From contig DGYV01000069.1 in NCBI GenBank assembly GCA_002398485.1, positions 14,214 to 27,864 of the forward strand: a stretch of DNA of 13,651 nucleotides. The letters run 5' to 3'. This stretch comes from Peptococcaceae bacterium UBA4997 (GTDB lineage Bacteria; Bacillota; Dehalobacteriia; UBA4068; UBA4997). Every line of letters begins with the position of its first letter. The stretch's first letter is position 1. Under the pieces are notes generated by a model. That model worked only from the letters and a program-made list of their open reading frames with translations. It was not told where the DNA came from and made no database searches. Of the stretch, positions 1 through 6,327 are shown one piece after another. Both the position numbers and the translations under genes were made by a program.

Positions 1-24
1 TCAAAGATAATCATATAGGTGCTA
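1..24 (+). other. Inverted fragment of nadC (fold-back junction at the window edge)
   Basis: Read on the plus strand from base 3, these bases encode K-D-N-H-I-G-A, preceded by a codon ending in TC (I, V, F or L). This is the conserved lysine-containing active-site motif of nicotinate-nucleotide pyrophosphorylase (family pattern about IKDNHI). The nadC gene itself lies on the minus strand immediately to the right and stops matching the family at about base 23. The same gene is therefore present in two opposite orientations joined at about bases 21-25. The motif and its orientation are seen directly. That it is an amplification or assembly chimera is inferred. Confidence 0.8.
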
Positions 25-457
25 AAATACGCATATTAGGTGTAGTTTTTCTGGTATCAAGCAGTTTGGTATCGTACCCTTCCAGTTCTTTTACCAAGGA
101 AGCTGTAAAGGTAGCAATGCCGCTCATACGCTGTAAATAATTAAGGGCTGTTCTTTCACCTGAAAGAATCACCCGTATATCACCTTTTAAAATACCAAGC
201 AAATCACCTTTTTTAACCGGATTTCCATCTTTAAAAAAGGCTTGAAATTCACTGGTTTCATCCAAAATTTCAAAAACCCTTTGAAAAACGGAGAACCCTG
301 CTATTACACCATCTTGCTTACAGATAAGCTCCGCTTTTCCTCGCTTTGCTTCAGGCATAATGGCATTGGTGGTAACATCCTCATGGGGCATATCCTCTTT
401 TAAGGCACAAATGATAAGCTCATCCACATTGATTTTCATCACTACACCATTTATCAT
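23..457 (-). CDS. nadC: Nicotinate-nucleotide pyrophosphorylase (quinolinate phosphoribosyltransferase), N-terminal half only
   Basis: NadC converts quinolinate and PRPP to nicotinate mononucleotide, CO2 and pyrophosphate, the third step of de novo NAD synthesis in the cytosol. About 145 of the usual roughly 280 residues are present: the N-terminal domain (residues 7-110, including VDELI near the start and ERTALNYLQRMSGIAT at 101-116) and the PRPP/quinolinate-binding stretch LLDTRKTTP at 132-140. After NMRIL the family continues with a segment like EKYAVRVGGG; here the reading frame instead runs into A-P-I and a stop at 11-13. That stop is created by the inverted junction at the edge, so I treat the gene as interrupted by an artefact, not as a proven pseudogene. 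The ATG at 455-457 has AGGGA five bases upstream; an in-frame ATG at 437-439 is the alternative. The start lies inside the end of nadB (38 or 20 base overlap), indicating translational coupling. Confidence 0.9.
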
Positions 458-1766
458 AAAATTCCCTGTCCCTTTTCTTAATTTCCTCCATGATCAACTG
501 TTTATATTTCTTTTGTAATTCTTTCAAATTATTGTATTTATCCAAATTTAGAGTAACAAATTCATAATCTATTTTACCTATATTTTTTTCTATAGCGTTG
601 GCGCCCCTTTTGGAAAATACCAGGCTTTCCAACAAGGAATTACTTGCGAGCCTATTTGCTCCGTGTACTCCGTTACAGCCGGCCTCACCAACAGCGAACA
701 GATTTTCCATTGAGGTTTTAGCATCCAGATCCGTTTTTATACCACCCATGAAGTAATGCTGGGCAGGAGTAACAGGAATATCCTGATACCTAAGGTCATA
801 ACCTTCTTCCAAGCAACGCTTGTAAATATTCGGAAACCTTGGCTGTATGGCATTTTTATCCATATTACGCATGGATAAATAAACATATTCCGTATTATAT
901 TTTTGCATTTGTTTTTTAATAGCTGCCGTAACTACATCCCTAGGCTGCAATTCATCAACAAAACGGTTGCCTTCCTCATTCAAAAGAATGGCTCCCTCGC
1001 CCCTTACGGATTCTGAAATCAAAAAACGCCTGCCTTCATCCTTAGTATAAAGTACTGTAGGATGGATTTGAATATAATTTACATCTTGCAATTCAATACC
1101 GTGGCTTATAGCAATAGCAAAAGCATCGCCTGTAATATGTTTGAAATTTGTAGAAAATTTAAACAAACCACCAATGCCACCCGTAGCAAAAACTACCGCT
1201 TTAGCATAAATGGCATGTAACTTTTTTTGTTTATCATAGGCAATAACACCCTTACAGGTATTATGCTCTACAATAATATCTACCATTGTCATAAATTCGG
1301 TTATTTGAATGTTAGCACGGGTTTTAGCTTCTTCCAAAAGCTTACTGGTGATTTCCCTGCCTGTTATATCATCATGATGAAGTATTCTGGAAATAGAGTG
1401 CGCGCCTTCCCTTGTATAAGCAAGTCCTTCCTCATCACGCGCAAAATCAACACCATAATTTATCAAATCGTCAATTATTTCAGGAGATGACTTGATCATC
1501 GTTTCAACTGAAGCTTTGTTGTTCTTATAATGCCCAGCCCTCATGGTATCTTCAAAGTAGGCTTCATAATCGTCTTGGCTTTTTAAGGTTGCTATACCGC
1601 CTTGCGCTAAAAAAGAATTGCTATTTTGAGCTTCATCCTTGGTTATCATATATATTTTAAGGTTTTGGGGCAAATTCAGAGCACAAAAAAGCCCCGCAGC
1701 ACCTGTTCCTACAATTACAACATCAGCAACCTCTGCCTTTTCCCTCACAATCGCATCTTCCTTCAT
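420..1766 (-). CDS. nadB: L-aspartate oxidase
   Basis: This flavoprotein oxidises L-aspartate to iminoaspartate, the substrate that NadA condenses with dihydroxyacetone phosphate. The 448-residue product shows the FAD dinucleotide fold GTGAAG at 20-25, NSNSFLAQGG at 48-57, ATGGIGG at 194-200 and GEAGCNGVHGANRLASNSL at 360-378. Residues corresponding to the family's substrate-binding and catalytic set are present: E120 in REGAHS, H235 in IQIHPT, R255 in SESVRGEGA, H337 in QHYFMGG and R372 in ANRLAS. This set also occurs in the succinate dehydrogenase/fumarate reductase flavoprotein family, but the nadA and nadC neighbours settle the assignment. It is shorter than the roughly 530-residue E. coli enzyme because most of the C-terminal helical domain is absent, a form I recall from clostridial homologues. 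The ATG is 2 bases after the nadA stop and has no clear Shine-Dalgarno site; a GTG at codon 7 (1746-1748) follows AAGGA by 10 bases and is an alternative start. Confidence 0.95.
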   Translation of the reverse strand: MKEDAIVREKAEVADVVIVGTGAAGLFCALNLPQNLKIYMITKDEAQNSNSFLAQGGIATLKSQDDYEAYFEDTMRAGHYKNNKASVETMIKSSPEIIDDLINYGVDFARDEEGLAYTREGAHSISRILHHDDITGREITSKLLEEAKTRANIQITEFMTMVDIIVEHNTCKGVIAYDKQKKLHAIYAKAVVFATGGIGGLFKFSTNFKHITGDAFAIAISHGIELQDVNYIQIHPTVLYTKDEGRRFLISESVRGEGAILLNEEGNRFVDELQPRDVVTAAIKKQMQKYNTEYVYLSMRNMDKNAIQPRFPNIYKRCLEEGYDLRYQDIPVTPAQHYFMGGIKTDLDAKTSMENLFAVGEAGCNGVHGANRLASNSLLESLVFSKRGANAIEKNIGKIDYEFVTLNLDKYNNLKELQKKYKQLIMEEIKKRDREFYDKWCSDENQCG

Positions 1767-1768
1767 AA

Positions 1769-2677
1769 TTATTTAGCAATTTCATGCATTCGCTTTAAAG
1801 AATTTTCCGCTGCCAAACGTAAATCCTCATCCATTTCAATTGGGTTTGCCATGGTTAGCAAGGCTTGCTCTATTTTTTCTAAAGTTATTTTTTTCATATT
1901 TGTGCACATCTGCTTATTACCCACAAAATAAAAGGTTTTGTTGGGATTAGCCTTCTTCAACTGATACAGCACACCAATTTCCGTGCCCACAATAAAAGTT
2001 TCGGCATCACTTTTGGTTGCATAATTTATAATGCCCGATGTACTGCCAACATAATCGGCAATTTCTGCCACATCCATAGTACATTCAGGATGAACTATAA
2101 CCTTAGCCTGAGGATGTATAGCTAAAGCTCTTTCAACATTTTCTTTGGTAATGCTGGTATGGACATAACAAAAACCATCGTTGAAGATGAAGGTTTTTTC
2201 CGGGAAAAGCTTAGCTATATACCTGCCTAAATTTTGGTCGGGCACAAAGAAAATATATTTCTGCGGCAATGCCCTAATTATTTTTTCGGCATTAGAGGAA
2301 GTTACGCAAACATCACACAAAGCTTTGATTTCAGAAGTTGAATTTATATAGCAAACAACTGCTACATCATCATACTGAGCTCTTACCTGTTTGATTCTTT
2401 CCTCATCCACCATATGCGCCATTGGGCAATCCGCTGTAGTATCGGCCATAATAACTGTTTTTTCGGGATTCAATATTTTGGCACTTTCAGCCATAAATTT
2501 AACACCGCAAAAAAGAATGGTTTTTTGTGGGGCTTCAGCAGCTTTTTTGCTTAAATAGTAAGAATCACCCACATAATCGGCAATTTGCTGTACGGAATCG
2601 TTAACATAATAATGAGCAAGCAAAACCGCGTCCCTTTCTTTTTTCAGTTTTTGTATGCGTTGTATTATATCTTCCAT
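1769..2677 (-). CDS. nadA: Quinolinate synthase A
   Basis: NadA is an oxygen-sensitive [4Fe-4S] enzyme that condenses iminoaspartate with dihydroxyacetone phosphate to quinolinate. The product is 302 residues, the size of the short bacterial/archaeal form. Cysteines matching the three cluster ligands are C84 (ADCPMAHM), C170 (GFCYVHTS) and C258 (MCTNMKK); their spacing of 86 and 88 residues fits that of the Thermotoga enzyme. Other family marks are AHYYVNDSVQ at 21-30, GDSYYLSK at 37-44, HPEC at 196-199 and VGTEIGVLYQL at 230-240. It is the first gene of nadABC. GGAGG at 2690-2694 is its ribosome binding site, with a rather long 12-base spacing to the ATG. A near-consensus promoter lies at 2709-2737. 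Confidence 0.97.
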   Translation of the reverse strand: MEDIIQRIQKLKKERDAVLLAHYYVNDSVQQIADYVGDSYYLSKKAAEAPQKTILFCGVKFMAESAKILNPEKTVIMADTTADCPMAHMVDEERIKQVRAQYDDVAVVCYINSTSEIKALCDVCVTSSNAEKIIRALPQKYIFFVPDQNLGRYIAKLFPEKTFIFNDGFCYVHTSITKENVERALAIHPQAKVIVHPECTMDVAEIADYVGSTSGIINYATKSDAETFIVGTEIGVLYQLKKANPNKTFYFVGNKQMCTNMKKITLEKIEQALLTMANPIEMDEDLRLAAENSLKRMHEIAK

Positions 2678-2689
2678 TTATTAATCAAA

Positions 2690-2694
2690 CCTCC
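2690..2694 (-). promoter_or_regulatory. Ribosome binding site of nadA with long spacing
   Basis: GGAGG in the mRNA lies 12 bases before the nadA ATG, longer than the 5-9 bases seen for most genes here. No better in-frame start is visible between it and the ATG. Confidence 0.7.
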
Positions 2695-2708
2695 GTATCT
2701 TAAAGTGT

Positions 2709-2737
2709 AATATAGCACTAAAAGCAAAATATGTCAA
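2709..2737 (-). promoter_or_regulatory. Housekeeping-type promoter of nadABC
   Basis: On the minus strand, TTGACA (2732-2737), a 17-base spacer and TATATT (2709-2714) make a near-consensus sigma-A promoter. The predicted transcript start leaves a leader of only about 25 bases before nadA, too short for a riboswitch. Half-sites AGTG (2704-2707) and CACT (2716-2719) flank the -10 element, and a direct repeat of AAGCCT lies just upstream. Either could be an operator. Confidence 0.85.
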
Positions 2738-2742
2738 TTCAA

Positions 2743-2759
2743 AAGCCTTTGTTAAGCCT
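2743..2759. repeat. Direct repeat AAGCCT, 11-base period, upstream of the nadA -35
   Basis: AAGCCT occurs at 2743-2748 and 2754-2759 (AGGCTT on the coding strand), one helical turn apart and 5 bases upstream of the -35 box. The position would suit an activator or repressor site. The repeat is short and may be chance. Confidence 0.3.
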
Positions 2760-2955
2760 ATGAACCATCATTTATTGCCATAGTAAATCAAACTTTGGCT
2801 TCTAACATATTATTATAATCTATAATTCAAGGATTGGTAAATAAAAATATAAAAAAATGATAAAAATCACCCAAATAAGCTGTTTTTTTCATGTTTTAGT
2901 TTTACTTTTATTCTAATTTAATATACAAAACTGCCTATACTGCCAAAAATAACAC

Positions 2956-3001
2956 ATAAGGCAACAACAAAAACTTGTTTACTGCCACAATATTGCCTTA
3001 T
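2956..3001. repeat. 9-bp inverted repeat, possible weak terminator
   Basis: ATAAGGCAA (2956-2964) and TTGCCTTAT (2993-3001) are perfect inverted copies separated by 28 bases. A small inner stem AACAA/TTGTT lies at 2966-2979. T-rich sequence follows the outer stem on both strands, so a weak or back-up terminator behind the tRNA is possible. The long loop makes this uncertain. Confidence 0.35.
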
Positions 3002-3049
3002 ATTATTTTTATCCTACTGAATAAAATGAATAAAAGCTTATTCACAGGC

Positions 3050-3082
3050 AAAATTAAACGCACTTCACAAAAGTAAAGTGCG
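3050..3082 (-). terminator. Rho-independent terminator of tRNA-Val
   Basis: The stem CGCACTT (3059-3065) pairs with AAGTGCG (3076-3082) around a 10-base loop. On the minus strand it is followed by TTTAATTTT (3050-3058). It lies 24 bases beyond the tRNA CCA end. Confidence 0.75.
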
Positions 3083-3106
3083 CAAATCTTTACAGCCTTA
3101 AACCGT

Positions 3107-3183
3107 TGGTGGAGCTAACTGGACTCGAACCAGTGGCCTCTTGCATGTCAAGCAAGCACTCTAACCTGCTGAGCTATAGCTCC
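3107..3183 (-). tRNA. tRNA-Val (anticodon GAC)
   Basis: The gene folds as a complete cloverleaf of 77 bases: acceptor stem GGAGCTA/TAGCTCC, D arm GCTC/GAGT, anticodon stem CTTGC/GCAAG with loop TTGACAT, a 5-base variable loop, T arm ACTGG/CCAGT with loop TTCGAGT, discriminator A and an encoded CCA (3107-3109). The anticodon GAC (plus strand 3147-3149) reads the valine codons GUC and GUU. It stands alone, with its own promoter (3198-3226) and terminator (3050-3082), between the lipoprotein gene and the NAD operon. Confidence 0.97.
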
Positions 3184-3197
3184 GCATCACCTTAAAT

Positions 3198-3226
3198 ATT
3201 ATGTTATAAAAGCCATAATAAGTCAA
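3198..3226 (-). promoter_or_regulatory. Promoter of tRNA-Val
   Basis: On the minus strand, TTGACT (3221-3226), a 17-base spacer and CATAAT (3198-3203) form a good sigma-A promoter. The -10 element ends 14 bases before the mature tRNA 5' end. No terminator is visible between the upstream lipoprotein stop and this promoter, so read-through from the operon above may also reach the tRNA. Confidence 0.8.
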
Positions 3227-3249
3227 GCCAAACTGTTTAAAAATATCTA

Positions 3250-3876
3250 TTATTCTGCAGATAAGTGTGATTTATTTACTTCTATTTTGCTGTAAAGCGT
3301 ATCCTCATCAATGCTTACATAAAAAGAGGAAAAGCTTTCTTCAAAAAGCTTATAATAACGTTTGTATTCATCAACCCCTGCCAAGGTCATCAAATAATAG
3401 CGCACACCATATAAAGGAGCATAAACCACAGCTGCGCAAATTGCCGTGTTGCCTTGACTATCAACACCCTGCATAACTATTCTGTAGCTATTATTGCTTT
3501 TTTTATATATACCTTCCTCAAGCACCTTTACATCCTTAAGAGTATTTTGGCAAATATCTTTTGCCAAAGCTCCCTGCTCCTGCAAAGTATAATAGCTATA
3601 GCCGCCAAGCTCAAAAATACCGCTTAAAGCAACTGTACCTTCGGGATTTATAAAAATAACCTTCTGGTCATCCTCCAGGCTCTTTTGCCAATCTGCTGGC
3701 AATTTGAAAACCATGCCTGAATTTTCATGAACATAGCTTTGCATTTCCGTATCCGCAGGTTCTATGGCCTTATCAGCACTATCTGCATTAATGCCGCAAC
3801 CTGCCGCAACAAAAACACAAACGAATAAAACTAATACTAAAAACAGAGTGCTTTTTCTTCTCAAATCAATGTTCAT
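3250..3876 (-). CDS. Lipoprotein with a PsbP/DcrB-like domain, function unknown
   Basis: The 208-residue product starts with a lipoprotein signal peptide: basic residues DLRRK at 4-8, a hydrophobic core at 11-24 and the lipobox VAAGC with C27 as the lipidated cysteine. It should therefore be anchored on the outer face of the cytoplasmic membrane. After a short linker, residues about 47-195 resemble the PsbP-like/DUF1795 fold: an opening strand GMVFKLPADW, a FINPEG strand-turn and a C-terminal helix ending in FEESFSSF. The specific function is not known. The ATG follows the pncC stop by one base; AGAGG lies 6 bases upstream inside the end of pncC, so it is cotranscribed as the last gene of the operon. 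The domain call is from pattern memory and moderately sure; the lipoprotein call is firm. Confidence 0.85.
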   Translation of the reverse strand: MNIDLRRKSTLFLVLVLFVCVFVAAGCGINADSADKAIEPADTEMQSYVHENSGMVFKLPADWQKSLEDDQKVIFINPEGTVALSGIFELGGYSYYTLQEQGALAKDICQNTLKDVKVLEEGIYKKSNNSYRIVMQGVDSQGNTAICAAVVYAPLYGVRYYLMTLAGVDEYKRYYKLFEESFSSFYVSIDEDTLYSKIEVNKSHLSAE

Positions 3877-3877
3877 A

Positions 3878-4345
3878 TTATTCCTCTTTTGCTGTAGTAT
3901 AGGCTAATTCCAAGGCTTTCGCCACGGTTTGGGAACGTATTTCCTCACGAACACCCTTAAACCTGCACTCAATAACCGCAACACTTTCTTTAGTGGCAAT
4001 ACCTATGAAAACTAAGCCCACGGGTTTTTCAGTCGTACCGCCGCCCGGGCCTGCTATACCTGTTATGGCTACAGCTATATCCGCTTCAGCAAGCTTTAGT
4101 ATGCCCTCCGCCATGGCAACAGCAACTTCATGGCTTACAGCACCAAAAGTTTCCAGCAAGCTTCCGGGCACATTTATAAGCTTATGCTTTGCCCCGTTAC
4201 TGTAAGTTACCACAGCCATATCCAAGCATTCCGATGCACCCGGCACAGAGGTTATAGCTCCTGCAAGCAAGCCGCCTGTACAGGATTCCGCACAGGCTAT
4301 GCGTAAACCTTTGGCAATCAGCAATTCCACAAGTTTTTGATTCAT
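3878..4345 (-). CDS. pncC: Stand-alone CinA C-terminal domain protein, probable NMN amidohydrolase (PncC)
   Basis: The 155-residue product is the PncC/CinA C-terminal domain alone. This family deamidates nicotinamide mononucleotide to nicotinate mononucleotide, recycling the NMN made by NAD-dependent DNA ligase. The AESCTGG motif at 19-25 carries the family's active-site serine S21, and the second signature TGIAGPGGGTTEKPVG lies at 95-110. The N-terminal COG1058 domain found in full-length CinA is absent, and no remnant precedes it: the pgsA stop is 2 bases upstream. AAGGAG lies 11 bases before the ATG, within the end of pgsA. In Bacillus this slot between pgsA and recA holds full-length cinA; here recA does not follow. 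The amidase role is by family, not shown here. Confidence 0.9.
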   Translation of the reverse strand: MNQKLVELLIAKGLRIACAESCTGGLLAGAITSVPGASECLDMAVVTYSNGAKHKLINVPGSLLETFGAVSHEVAVAMAEGILKLAEADIAVAITGIAGPGGGTTEKPVGLVFIGIATKESVAVIECRFKGVREEIRSQTVAKALELAYTTAKEE

Positions 4346-4347
4346 GT

Positions 4348-4902
4348 TTATTTAAACTCCTTAAACACCTTTTTGGATTTAACAAAATAGTCCCAACCGG
4401 AATACAAAGTAAAGAACAATGCAATCCAAAGCATGATCTGACCAAGCACATAAAATACCTGATTAGGCAAAACAGGCAAGGTGTAAAAATATAAAAGCGC
4501 AACCGCAATGATTTGGGTTACGGTTTTGATTTTACCAAGAGAAGACGCGGCAATTACGATACCCTCTTTAACTGCCAAAGTACGTAAACCTGTAACGGCA
4601 AATTCCCTTGCCAAAATAACTATAACTATCCAAGCTGCCGCTCTGCCGTTTGCCACCAAGGCCACGAAAGCAGCCATCATCAAAAGCTTATCCGCCAAAG
4701 GATCTATAAATTTGCCAAAAGTAGTAATTTGATTGCGGCTTCGCGCAATATAACCATCAATGCCATCCGTACAAGCCGCTGCCAGAAAAATAATAAGGGC
4801 AAACAAATCCCCAACCCAATTGTGCCATAAAGAAGTAATAAGAATAAAAACAGGTATCAAACAAATACGGCTTAAAGTAATTTTATTGGCTAAATTCATC
4901 AT
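4348..4902 (-). CDS. pgsA: CDP-diacylglycerol-glycerol-3-phosphate 3-phosphatidyltransferase
   Basis: PgsA makes phosphatidylglycerol phosphate from CDP-diacylglycerol and glycerol 3-phosphate, the committed step to phosphatidylglycerol and cardiolipin, in the cytoplasmic membrane. The product of 184 residues has several membrane segments and the complete CDP-alcohol phosphatidyltransferase motif D-x2-D-G-x2-A-R-x8-G-x3-D-x3-D at residues 46-71. The N-terminal NLANKITLSR is typical of PgsA. The frame is open upstream to an ATG at 4960-4962, but I chose the ATG at 4900-4902 because AAGGA lies 6 bases before it and the family begins here; the next codon (4897-4899) is also ATG. The gene sits 87 bases after rimO and 2 bases before pncC, a conserved Bacillota neighbourhood. 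Confidence 0.95.
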   Translation of the reverse strand: MMNLANKITLSRICLIPVFILITSLWHNWVGDLFALIIFLAAACTDGIDGYIARSRNQITTFGKFIDPLADKLLMMAAFVALVANGRAAAWIVIVILAREFAVTGLRTLAVKEGIVIAASSLGKIKTVTQIIAVALLYFYTLPVLPNQVFYVLGQIMLWIALFFTLYSGWDYFVKSKKVFKEFK

Positions 4903-4989
4903 AATACTTCCTTTCACACTTTCATAAAACAGCTCACCGACTCTGACATAGCTTTTTTGCATCTTTGTTTAACAATTTAAATTTTTAAC

Positions 4990-6315
4990 TTATTTATCGT
5001 CTATAACAATAGGTTCGGCAAAAAGATCATAACTATCCGCATCGGTAATTTTAACCTTAACAAATTCACCCGCTTGGTAATCAGTACCACGAACATACAC
5101 CACACCATCCACATCGGGTGCATGATACTGGGAGCGAGCCTGCCAAAAACCGGGCATTTCGCAGGAAGGCTCTTCCAAAAGCACTTCCATTACTTTACCA
5201 AGCCATTCGGCTTTTTGTTTTTTACCAACCAACGCCAAAAGCTCCATAAGCTCATTATAACGTTTTATTTTTGTGCTTTCCCTTACCTGATGCGGCATTA
5301 ACGCGGCAGATGTGTCTTCTTCCCTGCAATAGCGGAAAACCCCTGCCCAAGTTAAATTGTTACCTTCAACAAAACCTAAAAGCTCCTCAACATCCCTTCT
5401 AGCTTCACCCGGAAAACCAACCATAAAGGTAGTACGTATTGCCATATCAGGCATGAAGCCACGTATCCTTGCTATAACAGCTTCAATATCCTGCCTGCTA
5501 CCTCCTCTGCCCATTGTTTTAAGTATCTTCTTACTTACATGTTGTACAGGTATATCCATGTAATGACAAATATTAGGGCAAGAAGCCATAACTTTTAATA
5601 ATTCATCACTTATGCGGTTAGGATAAGAATATAAAAGCCTTATCCACTTAAACGGCATTTCCGCAAGTTTTCTTAAAAGCTCAGGCAATACTTCCCTGCC
5701 ATAAATATCATAACCATAGGCGGTAGTATCCTGCGCTATCAAAATTAATTCACGAACACCGCCATCAAGAAGTATTTTAGCTTCCGCAAGAATACTTTCT
5801 ACAGTACGGCTCACTTTTGGACCCCTCAGTTGAGGAATAAGGCAATATGTACAGTTATTATCACAGCCTTCAGCAATTTTTAAATAGGCTGTATAAGGAG
5901 GCGTAAGCAAGCTGCGTTTTTGATAAAAAGCCTCCGCATCCAAAGGCAGGATCGGTTGCATAACCAGCTTTTCAGCTAAAGTAACAGCTATAAGATGGTA
6001 TGCGTTTGTGCCTAAAAACAAATCAACTTCAGGCAAAGCCTTTACTAATTCTTGCCTGTATTTTTGCACAAGACAACCTGCTACTGCCAAAAGCTTACAA
6101 TTACCATGTTTTTTATATTCAGCTAATGCCAAAATAGTATTTATAGATTCCTCCTTGGCATCTGCAATAAAACCGCAGGTATTTATTATGATAACATAAG
6201 CCTCGGCAGGATTTTCCGTAATCATAAAGTGATGATGTTGAAGTAACCCCAACATCATCTCACTATCAACTAAATTTTTAGCACAGCCCAAGCTGCTTAA
6301 ATATATCTTTATCAA
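4990..6315 (-). CDS. rimO: Ribosomal protein uS12 methylthiotransferase RimO
   Basis: RimO is a radical-SAM enzyme with two [4Fe-4S] clusters that adds a methylthio group to an aspartate of ribosomal protein S12. The 441-residue product has the N-terminal MTTase domain with cysteines C11 (SLGCAKNLVDSE), C47 (NTCGFI) and C81 (AGCLVQ). The radical-SAM CxxxCxxC follows at C151, C155 and C158 (EGCDNNCTYC), and a C-terminal TRAM region spans about 375-437. SLGCAKNLVDSE and the neighbours separate it from the related tRNA enzymes MiaB and MtaB. The start is TTG (6313-6315), supported by GGAG 6 bases upstream; no in-frame ATG fits. It lies 12 bases after rodZ, a common arrangement in Bacillota. Confidence 0.95.
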   Translation of the reverse strand: MIKIYLSSLGCAKNLVDSEMMLGLLQHHHFMITENPAEAYVIIINTCGFIADAKEESINTILALAEYKKHGNCKLLAVAGCLVQKYRQELVKALPEVDLFLGTNAYHLIAVTLAEKLVMQPILPLDAEAFYQKRSLLTPPYTAYLKIAEGCDNNCTYCLIPQLRGPKVSRTVESILAEAKILLDGGVRELILIAQDTTAYGYDIYGREVLPELLRKLAEMPFKWIRLLYSYPNRISDELLKVMASCPNICHYMDIPVQHVSKKILKTMGRGGSRQDIEAVIARIRGFMPDMAIRTTFMVGFPGEARRDVEELLGFVEGNNLTWAGVFRYCREEDTSAALMPHQVRESTKIKRYNELMELLALVGKKQKAEWLGKVMEVLLEEPSCEMPGFWQARSQYHAPDVDGVVYVRGTDYQAGEFVKVKITDADSYDLFAEPIVIDDK

Positions 6316-6327
6316 TGTATACTCCTG

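Larger units (their letters stand above)
2738..3049. other. Gene-free AT-rich spacer between tRNA-Val and nadABC
   Basis: This stretch is very AT-rich with runs of A and T. I see no coding frame with a ribosome binding site, no tRNA-like fold and no riboswitch pattern on either strand. The only structure I can point to is the inverted repeat at 2956-3001 and the AAGCCT repeat near its left end. Confidence 0.6.

Noticed and set aside
9..24. A 15-base sequence near the left edge (ATCATATAGGTGCTA) also found inside the RNase J gene near 13430
   Set aside because: In both places it encodes the peptide HIGA (KDNHIGA of NadC, EDHIGA of RNase J). Flanking bases differ, so it is coincidental peptide and codon sharing, not a repeat or recombination site.
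11..457. A natural truncation (pseudogene) of nadC
   Set aside because: The early stop is produced by an inverted piece of the same gene at the window edge, so an amplification or assembly artefact explains it better than a mutation.
2678..2740. A riboswitch upstream of nadA
   Set aside because: The promoter leaves a leader of only about 25 bases, too short for a known riboswitch fold.
4903..4962. A 20-residue N-terminal extension of PgsA starting at 4962
   Set aside because: Its ATG lacks a ribosome binding site, and the internal ATG at 4900-4902 has AAGGA at good spacing and matches where the family begins.
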